Source: Microbacterium thalli (GTDB lineage Bacteria > Actinomycetota > Actinomycetes > Actinomycetales > Microbacteriaceae). Taken from it: a DNA stretch of 64,000 nucleotides. Where the stretch lies: contig NZ_JAQZCH010000002.1 in NCBI RefSeq assembly GCF_028737325.1, forward strand, positions 992,001 through 1,056,000. The letters run 5' to 3'. Positions within the stretch are counted from its first letter, which is position 1; every line of letters begins with the position of its first letter. The position numbers were made by a program, and so were the translations under genes. Below, one piece after another: positions 55,626 to 64,000 of the stretch. The notes beneath the pieces were generated by a model, which ran no database searches, was not told where the DNA came from, and worked only from the letters and a program-made list of their open reading frames with translations.

Positions 55626-56779
55626 CGACCGTCACTGCACGCACCGGGCGCACCCGGTCGGTGCTCGGCTGGGCCGGCATCACCGCCGGCGTGCTCGCCG
55701 CGGGGCTCGGCGTCGCGGCCATCTCGGGGATCGGCACGATGCCCGCGCAGGGCCTGCTCGACCCGGAAGCCGCGGGGCCCGAAGGATCCCGCGCCCTTGT
55801 CGAGGTGCTCCGCGATCGCGGGGTCGAGGTCGACGTCGCGCGCGACCGCACCAGCGCTCTCGCCGCGCTCGGCGACGGCGACGCGACGCTGGCGATCGCC
55901 GACACCGCCCCGCTCGACGACGATGACCTCACGGAGCTCGCGTCGGCGTCCGCGGGCACCATCCTGCTCGAGCCCCGGACGCGCGATCTCCGCCTGCTGC
56001 TCGGCGGCGCGCAGTCCGCCGGATTCGCCGACGAGCTCGTCGCGCCCGACTGCGCATTCCCGGATGCCGCCGTCAGCGGCTCTGCGCGCCCGGGCGAGGT
56101 CTTCACCGCCGACGGACTCGAGATCGCGTGCTACCCCGCCGGCGAAGGCTTCGGTCTCGTCGGAACGGGCTCCGGCCCCGACCGGGTCGTCGCCCTCGAT
56201 GCGACATCCGTGCTGGTCAACCGCCACCTCGCCGAGGACGGCCACGCCGCGCTCGGTCTGAACCTGCTGGGCGGCACCGGGCGCGTCGTCTGGTATCTGC
56301 CCGCGCTCGGCGACGGTTCGCTGACGGCGGTGCCGAGCCTCGGCGAGCTCACCCCGCCGTGGGTGACACCCGCGATCCTGCTGCTGCTGGGCTCGGTCGT
56401 CGCCGCGGGCCTGTGGCGCGGACGGCGCTTCGGCCCGCTCGTGGCGGAGAACCTGCCGGTCACCGTGCGCGCGTCCGAGACGACGGAGGGGCGCGCACGG
56501 CTCTACGCCGCGGCCGCGGAGCCCGTCCATGCCCTCGACCAGCTGCGACGCGACACCTTGCGTCGCCTCGCCCGACTGCTGGGTCTCGGTGCAGCAGATG
56601 CCGCCGCGATCGCCGACGCCGCGGCCGCCCGACTCGATACCGACCGCGCCCGCGTGCGCGGCATCCTGCTCGACGACCTGCCGCGAACCGACCGCGAGCT
56701 GGTCGACGCCGCCGACCGCCTGCGCGAGCTCGAAACGGCCGTGCACCGAACCGTCCGTCCCGAAAGGAACACCCCATGA
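55622..56779 (+). CDS. DUF4350-domain membrane protein
   Basis: 385-residue protein with an N-terminal membrane helix (~18-40), an extracytoplasmic DUF4350 domain of GATase-like fold containing PEGSRALVEVLRDRGVEVDV (about 58-77), and a second helix near ~250. Its GTG start overlaps the DUF4129 stop and its own stop overlaps the moxR start, confirming a co-translated unit. Function unknown. Confidence 0.9.
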   Translation: MTTVTARTGRTRSVLGWAGITAGVLAAGLGVAAISGIGTMPAQGLLDPEAAGPEGSRALVEVLRDRGVEVDVARDRTSALAALGDGDATLAIADTAPLDDDDLTELASASAGTILLEPRTRDLRLLLGGAQSAGFADELVAPDCAFPDAAVSGSARPGEVFTADGLEIACYPAGEGFGLVGTGSGPDRVVALDATSVLVNRHLAEDGHAALGLNLLGGTGRVVWYLPALGDGSLTAVPSLGELTPPWVTPAILLLLGSVVAAGLWRGRRFGPLVAENLPVTVRASETTEGRARLYAAAAEPVHALDQLRRDTLRRLARLLGLGAADAAAIADAAAARLDTDRARVRGILLDDLPRTDRELVDAADRLRELETAVHRTVRPERNTP

Positions 56780-57741
56780 GCGAGACCGCAACCGGCGACC
56801 TCCGCGAGGCGATGAACCGCGTCCGCGTCGAGGTCGGCAAGGCCGTCGTCGGACAGGACGGGGCCGTTACGGGCCTGCTCATCGCCCTGCTCGGCCGCGG
56901 CCACGTGCTGCTCGAAGGCGTGCCCGGTGTCGCCAAGACCCTGCTCGTGCGTGCGTTCAGCCGCGCGGTCGGGCTCGACACGACCCGCATCCAGTTCACG
57001 CCCGACCTGATGCCGGGCGATGTCACCGGCTCGCTCGTGTACGACGCCCGCGCGGGCGAGTTCGAGTTCCGCGCCGGCCCGGTGTTCACGAACGTGCTGC
57101 TGGCCGACGAGATCAACCGCACCCCGCCGAAGACGCAGGCGGCGCTGCTCGAGGCGATGGAGGAGCGCCAGGTCTCGGCCGACGGCGTCTCGCGCCCGCT
57201 GCCCGACCCGTTCCTCGTCGCCGCGACGCAGAACCCCGTCGAGCACGAGGGCACCTACACACTGCCGGAGGCGCAGCTCGACCGCTTCCTGCTGAAGCTG
57301 CTGATCGATGTGCCCGGCCGCGACGACGAGGTCGCCGTGCTCCGCCGCCACGCCGACGGCTTCCGCCCCGGCTCGCTCGAGACGGCCGGCCTCGCCGCCG
57401 TCGTCACCGCTGCCGAGATCCGCGCGGCTCAGCAGGCCGCGGCCGCGGTGGAGGTCTCTGACGACGTGCTCGGCTACGTCGTCGACCTCGCCCGCGCCAC
57501 CCGCGAGTCGCCGTCGGTGCAGCTGGGCGCCAGCCCGCGCGCCGCCACGGCGCTGCTCGCCGCGGCCAAGGCCTGGGCCTGGCTCGGCGGCTATCCCGCC
57601 ATCACCCCCGACCACGTTCAGACGATGCTCGTCCCGACGTGGCGGCACCGCCTGCAGCTGCGCCCGGATGCTGAGATCGAGGGCGTCTCCGCCGACACGA
57701 TCCTCACGTCCGTGCTGCAGCAGACCCGCGTCCCGATCTGA
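56776..57741 (+). CDS. moxR: MoxR-family AAA+ ATPase
   Basis: 321-residue MoxR AAA+ protein. Walker A GVPGVAKT, Walker B LLADEINR, sensor 1 ATQNPVE and the arginine-rich end are all intact. MoxR proteins act as chaperone-like partners of adjacent DUF58/vWA proteins. The ATG at 56776 overlaps the DUF4350 stop and is preceded by GAAAGGA; the longer open frame upstream is antisense artefact of the same region. Confidence 0.94.
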   Translation: MSETATGDLREAMNRVRVEVGKAVVGQDGAVTGLLIALLGRGHVLLEGVPGVAKTLLVRAFSRAVGLDTTRIQFTPDLMPGDVTGSLVYDARAGEFEFRAGPVFTNVLLADEINRTPPKTQAALLEAMEERQVSADGVSRPLPDPFLVAATQNPVEHEGTYTLPEAQLDRFLLKLLIDVPGRDDEVAVLRRHADGFRPGSLETAGLAAVVTAAEIRAAQQAAAAVEVSDDVLGYVVDLARATRESPSVQLGASPRAATALLAAAKAWAWLGGYPAITPDHVQTMLVPTWRHRLQLRPDAEIEGVSADTILTSVLQQTRVPI

Positions 57742-57747
57742 GCTCCC

Positions 57748-59049
57748 GTGTATCTGTCGGGTCTGTTCGCCCTGCTCGTCGCGGCCGGCATCGTGCCGGT
57801 CGTCCTCGCCCCGGCCGCCGGATGGGATGCCGCGTGGACCGCGCTCGCGTGGGCGGCACTGTGCATCGTGGTCGCCGTCGTCGACGTGCTCGCCGCCGGC
57901 CCGCTGCACCGGGTGACGGTGGAGCGCCGCATCCCGGCCCGGGCGCGCCTGGGCGAACCTGTCGCGACGACCGTGCTCATCCACAACGGCGGACCCCGCG
58001 GCATCCGGGGCCGTCTGCGTGACGGCTGGCAGCCCACGGCCGGCGCGGGTGAGGCGCGGGCGGACCTCGATGTGCCGGCCGGCGAACGCCGCGGCATCCC
58101 GATCCCGCTGCTCCCCCGTCGTCGTGGCGAACTGCGCTCGGGCTTCGTCGCGATCCGCAGCCGCGGTCCGCTGGGGCTCGCCGGCCGGCAACGGGTGGTC
58201 CCCGCACTGGGGGCGGTGCGCGTGCTGCCGCCCTTCGCCTCGCGACGACACCTGCCCTCGCGCCTCGCTCGCCTGCGCGAGCTCGACGGCAACACGAGCG
58301 TGCAGGTGCGCGGCCGCGGCACCGAGTTCGACAGCCTGCGCGAGTACGTCCGCGGCGACGACGTGCGCTCCATCGACTGGCGCGCCACCGCCCGGGCCGG
58401 CACCACCATGCTGCGCACCTGGCGCCCCGAACGAGACCGTCACGTCGTCATCGTCATCGACTCCGGCCGAACCAGCGCCTCCCGCGTGGGCGACGGCGTG
58501 CGCCTGGATGCCGCGATGGAGTCCGCTCTGCTGCTGAGCGCGCTCGGGGCGCGAGCGGGTGATCACGTGCACCTCGTCATCTTCGACCGAGCCCGCCGCG
58601 CCCGCGTCACCGGCGTGGCCGGCGCCCGGCTGCTGCCGGCACTGGTCGACGCGATGGCGCCCGTCGAGCCGACGCTCATCGACACCGACTGGAGCGCGGT
58701 CGTCACCGAGGTGCGCGCGCTCACCTCGCGCCCCTCGCTGGTGGTGCTGCTCACCGCGCAGGACTCGCCCGAGGCGGCTCGAGGCTTCCTCGGCGCGCTG
58801 CCCTCGCTGACCGAGCGGACCACGGTGCTCGTGGGTGCCGCCCGCGACGTGCCGGATTCTGGCCCCGCGCGTCGTCTCGCCGAGGACGTCTACCGCGAGG
58901 CGGCCATCGCCCACGCCGATCGCGACGCCGAGCGCGTGGCCTCAGCGGTGCGGCGTGCCGGCGGCGAGGCCCTCACCGCGACGCCCGAGGCGCTTCCTCC
59001 CGCGATCGCCGACCATTACCTGGCACTCAAGGCCGCCGGCCGGCTCTGA
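57748..59049 (+). CDS. DUF58-domain protein
   Basis: 433-residue protein: two N-terminal membrane helices (~1-45), then the DUF58 core with the characteristic GTEFDSLREYVRGDDVRSIDWRATAR and a vWA-like part (VIVIDSGRTS, with the ion-site Asp-x-Ser-like motif degraded). It begins at a GTG 7 bp after the moxR stop. The moxR-DUF58 pair is conserved in most bacteria and thought to assemble or activate a partner complex. Confidence 0.92.
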   Translation: MYLSGLFALLVAAGIVPVVLAPAAGWDAAWTALAWAALCIVVAVVDVLAAGPLHRVTVERRIPARARLGEPVATTVLIHNGGPRGIRGRLRDGWQPTAGAGEARADLDVPAGERRGIPIPLLPRRRGELRSGFVAIRSRGPLGLAGRQRVVPALGAVRVLPPFASRRHLPSRLARLRELDGNTSVQVRGRGTEFDSLREYVRGDDVRSIDWRATARAGTTMLRTWRPERDRHVVIVIDSGRTSASRVGDGVRLDAAMESALLLSALGARAGDHVHLVIFDRARRARVTGVAGARLLPALVDAMAPVEPTLIDTDWSAVVTEVRALTSRPSLVVLLTAQDSPEAARGFLGALPSLTERTTVLVGAARDVPDSGPARRLAEDVYREAAIAHADRDAERVASAVRRAGGEALTATPEALPPAIADHYLALKAAGRL

Positions 59050-59064
59050 CCCCGCCCCGGCCCC

Positions 59065-59166
59065 GGGCCTTCACATGGCGCCGGGCCGGACCTCTGCCTG
59101 TCGCCGTGCGGGGCCGTCACCTGGCGCTGGGCCTTCGCCTGGCAGCACGGGCCGTCACCTGGCAGC
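59065..59166 (+). repeat. Four degenerate ~18-bp repeats, GGGCC-T/G-TCACCTGGC
   Basis: GGGCC[T/G]T-C-[A/G]C-[A/C]TGGC[G/A]-[C/G][C/T] recurs at 59065, 59111, 59129 and 59149 between the DUF58 stop and katG's terminator. Spacings are 46, 18 and 20 bp. Confidence 0.6.
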
Positions 59167-59330
59167 TCGCGCCCGCACACGGAGCTGGACGCGGCACCAC
59201 CTGCCAGCCAAGGCTCAGCCCCCACCACTCACCGGGCACCCCGCGCCCCCGAATCCGCGCGAAGCGGCGGCACCTGCCCACCCGACCCACCGCACCCTCG
59301 TCCCCGCCCCACCGCTCCGCGGGAACGAGG

Positions 59331-59359
59331 AAGGCCCGCCCCACGAGGGGACGGGCCTT
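59331..59359 (-). terminator. Terminator downstream of katG
   Basis: AAGGCCCGCCCC and GGGGACGGGCCTT form a 12-13-bp stem with one bulge and a 4-nt loop, 20 bp after the katG stop; the TT end suits the minus-strand transcript as well as the plus. Confidence 0.75.
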
Positions 59360-59378
59360 CACACGGATGCCGCGGGGC

Positions 59379-61760
<2,382 letters not shown>

Positions 61761-61789
61761 TCAGGTCGGGATCGGTCGGTCGACCGGAG

Positions 61790-62221
61790 TCAGGAGGCGC
61801 GGGATGCCGCTGCGCAGTCGGCGCAGCGTCCCCAGTAGGTCACCTCGGCCGAGACGAGCTCGAAGCCGTGGCCGTCGGAGGGATGCAGGCAGGGGGCGTG
61901 GCCCACCGCGCAGTCGACGTCCTCGACGCGGCCGCATCCGGTGCACACGAGGTGATGGTGGTTGTCGCCCACGCGCAGCTCGAACAGCATGGAGCGTCCG
62001 GCCGGTTCGATGCGCCGCGCGAGACCTGCGTCGGCGAAATCGTTCAACGCGTTGTAGACCGACTGGCGGCTGGCGTGCGGCAGGTCGCCGGCGACGTCCG
62101 CGAAGATCTCGTCGGCACTGGCGTGGGGACGCGAGCGCAGGGCGCCGTACACCGCGGTGCGGGAATCGGTCACACGCAGCCCGGAGGCGCGGATGGCCTC
62201 GGAAGCGGTCGCGATCGTCAT
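61790..62221 (-). CDS. furA: FurA-type Fur-family repressor of katG
   Basis: 143-residue Fur protein: winged helix (~20-75) with SRQSVYNALNDFADAGL, and the dimerisation domain with the regulatory-metal motif HHHLVC and two CxxC zinc sites (CTGC, CADC). Position directly upstream of katG identifies it as FurA, a peroxide/iron-responsive autorepressor. A clean inverted repeat lies 20 bp upstream of the start. Confidence 0.94.
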   Translation of the reverse strand: MTIATASEAIRASGLRVTDSRTAVYGALRSRPHASADEIFADVAGDLPHASRQSVYNALNDFADAGLARRIEPAGRSMLFELRVGDNHHHLVCTGCGRVEDVDCAVGHAPCLHPSDGHGFELVSAEVTYWGRCADCAAASRAS

Positions 62222-62240
62222 GCCCCCAGCCTAGCGGCTT

Positions 62241-62260
62241 ATTTTGATTCGCTCAAAACG
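62241..62260. promoter_or_regulatory. FurA operator candidate
   Basis: TTTTGA-N5-TCAAAA (62242-62258) is a perfect 6-bp inverted repeat in an AT-rich island, uncommon in this GC-rich chromosome. It lies about 20 bp upstream of the furA ATG and is the natural candidate for autoregulation of furA-katG. Confidence 0.7.
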
Positions 62261-62277
62261 AAGCCAGGGAAAGGGCC

Positions 62278-62290
62278 GGATGCGGCATCC
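62278..62290. terminator. Small GGATGC/GGCATCC inverted pair after the spoIIM-like gene
   Basis: GGATGC (62278-62283) and GGCATCC (62284-62290) form an abutting inverted pair directly after the stop at 62293. The stem is too short to be confident as a terminator. Confidence 0.4.
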
Positions 62291-62292
62291 CG

Positions 62293-63288
62293 TCAGCCGA
62301 CGACGAGACGCGGCGTGCCGGCCTCGTACTCGGTGAGATCACCGGTCTCGCCGCTGCGCGCGGCGACGCGGCCGAGGCCCAGCATGTAGGCCAGGAACAC
62401 GCCCAGCGCGAGCGCGCCGATGCCGATCTTCACCGGCCACGGCCACGGCTGCGCCGTCACGAACCCCTCGACGAGTCCCGCCAGCGCGAGCGCGATGATC
62501 AGCCCGATCGCCACCGTCGCGAGCGAGCGACCCGCCGCGGCGAGCGCCTCTCCCCTGCTGCGCCGGCCCGGAGCGATCCACGCCCAGAAGATGTGGAATC
62601 CCGTGGCACCGGCCACGAAGATGCACGTCAGCTCCAGCAGGCCGTGGGGCGCGATGTGCAGGAGGAACACGTCGCCCCGGTCGAATGAGATCAGGATGGC
62701 GGCGGCCTGCCCGATGCTCACGGCGTTCTGCATCAGCACCATCGCCGGCCACAGGCCGGTGATGCCGAACAGGACGCACTGCGCCGCGATCCACGCGTTG
62801 TTCGTCCAGACGGTGCCGGCGAACACAGCCGCCGGATTCTCGCTGTAGTAGGCGGTGAAGTCGTTCTCGGCGTACTGCTCGAGCTGCGCCTGGGATCCGA
62901 GGGCGGCGACGGCCGCCGGGTCGCCCGAGACCCAGAAGGCCACGAGGGTCGCGATCACGATGAACACGAGCGCGACGACGAGGGTCGTCCACCGCACGCG
63001 GTACAGCGCCGCCGGCAGCTGCTGCAGGAAGAAGCGCGGGATCTGCCGCAGCACGTTCTCGGGCGCCCCGGTCAGTCGCAGACGAGCCCGCGACAGGATC
63101 ATCGACAGCCGATCTCCCTCGACGCTTCGGCCGGCCGAGGTCTTGATGTCGGCGAGATCCGCGGATGCCGCGCGGTAGCGGGCCACGAGCTCGTCGACGT
63201 CATCGCTCGTCAGACGCCGGGTGCGGCTCAGTGCGTCGAGCCGGTCCCATTCGGCGCGGCGGGCGGCGACCAGGGCGTCGAGGTCCAT
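62293..63288 (-). CDS. SpoIIM-like (stage II sporulation protein M family) membrane protein
   Basis: 331-residue protein of the DUF95/SpoIIM family with five to six membrane helices (~95-330). A long N-terminal cytoplasmic helix region (ALVAARRAEWDRLDALSRTRRL) is typical of actinobacterial members, which belong with the RDD/MoxR/DUF58 cluster rather than sporulation. The start at 63288 is the ATG exactly 7 nt after TACAGT; an ATG at 63306 overlaps the divergent gene's start and is rejected. Confidence 0.88.
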   Translation of the reverse strand: MDLDALVAARRAEWDRLDALSRTRRLTSDDVDELVARYRAASADLADIKTSAGRSVEGDRLSMILSRARLRLTGAPENVLRQIPRFFLQQLPAALYRVRWTTLVVALVFIVIATLVAFWVSGDPAAVAALGSQAQLEQYAENDFTAYYSENPAAVFAGTVWTNNAWIAAQCVLFGITGLWPAMVLMQNAVSIGQAAAILISFDRGDVFLLHIAPHGLLELTCIFVAGATGFHIFWAWIAPGRRSRGEALAAAGRSLATVAIGLIIALALAGLVEGFVTAQPWPWPVKIGIGALALGVFLAYMLGLGRVAARSGETGDLTEYEAGTPRLVVG

Positions 63289-63295
63289 TTGCTTA

Positions 63296-63301
63296 ACTGT
63301 A
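63296..63301 (-). promoter_or_regulatory. -10 element, leaderless spoIIM-like gene
   Basis: TACAGT on the minus strand, 7 nt before the ATG at 63288. The same bases lie at the likely -10 site of the divergent RDD gene (TTAACT/TAACTG at 63293-63299). Confidence 0.55.
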
Positions 63302-63304
63302 CCC

Positions 63305-64000
63305 ATGACGACGCCCGCGGCCACGGTCGAGATCCGCCAGGACGAGATCCTCACGGGCGAGGCGGTCGCGCTCGATGTCCAGCCGCTGGGATTCTTCCTG
63401 CGCGCCCTCGGCGCGCTCATCGATGTGCTGTGCGGCATCGCCCTGCTGGTGCTCTTCTTCCTCGTCGGCGACCGGATCGTCGGGGGTCTGCAGCTCGATG
63501 CGCTCTCGCCGATCGTGACGATCACGATGCTCGTCCTCGTGCTCGTGGTGATCCCGACGGCGGTCGAGACGTTCTCGCGGGGTCGCAGCCTCGGCAAGCT
63601 CGCCGTCGGCGGCCGCATTGTCCGGGACGACGGCGGCGCCACCGGGTTCCGTCAGGCGTTCATCCGGGCTCTGCTGGGCGTCCTCGAGGTCTGGTTCACC
63701 TTCGGGGCTCTCGCCGGCGTCGTCGCGACCTTCACCCCGCGCTCGACGCGACTCGGCGACATGGTCGCCGGCACGTACTGCGAGCGCACGCGCGCGCCGA
63801 AGCTGCCCGCGCCCGCCGGCCCGGTACCCGCAGAGCTCGAGGAATGGGCGGCTGTCGCCGACGTCGCCCGTCTGCCCGACCGCGTCGCTCGCCGCGCCGG
63901 ACAGTTCGCCCGGTCGGCCGCCGCCATGGACCCTGCTGCGCGCGTGCGTGCGGCGGGAGCGGTCGCGGCGGAGGTGCGTCCGTTCGTGTCGCCCGTGCCG
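63305..64000 (+). CDS. RDD-family membrane protein (3' truncated by the window)
   Basis: 232 codons are visible and the frame is still open at the window edge, so the end is missing. The RDD domain has its hallmark Arg and Asp residues: FFLRALGALIDVL at the first helix, GRSLGKLAVGGRIV, and TRLGDMVAGTYCER. Three membrane helices lie at ~30-55, ~65-85 and ~125-145. A basic Ala/Arg-rich part follows. It starts 16 bp from the divergent spoIIM-like gene, with which it forms the usual actinobacterial RDD/SpoIIM pair. Confidence 0.85.
   Translation, partial: MTTPAATVEIRQDEILTGEAVALDVQPLGFFLRALGALIDVLCGIALLVLFFLVGDRIVGGLQLDALSPIVTITMLVLVLVVIPTAVETFSRGRSLGKLAVGGRIVRDDGGATGFRQAFIRALLGVLEVWFTFGALAGVVATFTPRSTRLGDMVAGTYCERTRAPKLPAPAGPVPAELEEWAAVADVARLPDRVARRAGQFARSAAAMDPAARVRAAGAVAAEVRPFVSPVP

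Larger units (their letters stand above)
59050..59378. other. 329-bp gap with degenerate repeats and terminator
   Basis: No gene is supported. The stretch contains four ~18-bp degenerate repeats (59065-59166) and a terminator at its far end; the middle ~160 bp is low-complexity C-rich sequence. Confidence 0.65.

Overview
The window is about 64 kb of high-GC actinobacterial chromosome. It is almost certainly from Microbacteriaceae and probably close to Microbacterium. The pointers are a mycothiol-type SigR/RsrA pair, a WhiB1 protein, the MtrA-MtrB-LpqB block, a fused Kgd-type 2-oxoglutarate dehydrogenase, PdtaS, GuaB1, a SecA without the usual C-terminal zinc tail, a standalone SIP-domain protein and an Rv3235-like protein. 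No tRNA, rRNA, CRISPR array, prophage or intact insertion sequence was seen. It reads as core chromosome with small accessory insertions.

Layout. 1-4.5 kb: the end of a TPM-domain protein, PspA, an arginase-fold protein coupled to a small HExxH membrane protein, an iron-box-controlled SIP protein, and a tyrosine phosphatase/AhpD-like pair. 4.5-10.5 kb: a hydrolase and a five-gene translationally coupled peptide/nickel-type ABC importer. 10.5-14.2 kb: a protealysin-type M4 protease with its emfourin inhibitor, then a GNAT acetyltransferase, uracil-DNA glycosylase and an SDR. 14.3-18.3 kb: metY and metX flanking a terC gene that has a probable manganese riboswitch. 18.3-28.7 kb: transporters, a TetR/GAP exporter pair, GT87, nnrD, an old-yellow-enzyme, two CNNM/CBS membrane proteins, a 424-bp gene-free stretch with REP-like hairpins, and guaB1. 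28.9-37.4 kb: kgd, rsrA-sigR divergent from aroA-rsgA, bcp and whiB1. 37.4-48 kb: pdtaS, an orphan CpaE-like/SAF pair, Rv3235-like, an aminotransferase, secA and a coiled-coil protein. 48-53.5 kb: hpf, comF, lpqB, mtrB and mtrA. 53.6-64 kb: a membrane protein/DUF4129/DUF4350/MoxR/DUF58 operon, a furA-katG cassette, then divergent spoIIM-like and RDD genes, the last running off the end.

How genes work together. Redox and metal homeostasis recur: SigR/RsrA, Bcp, FurA/KatG, a DtxR/IdeR-like box, and a Mn riboswitch before TerC. Envelope stress and signalling appear as PspA, MtrAB-LpqB, PdtaS and MoxR/DUF58. Sulfur-amino-acid synthesis appears as MetX plus MetY.

Two whole-window patterns stand out. 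First, at least 17 genes have a TANNNT-like -10 hexamer placed exactly 6-7 nt before the start codon, predicting leaderless mRNAs; this also decides some starts. Second, the heptamer GGATGCC/GGCATCC is strikingly frequent, is written in genes with otherwise avoided codons, and forms the stems of several intergenic hairpins, as DNA-uptake sequences do in Neisseria. No clearly novel multi-gene system was found.
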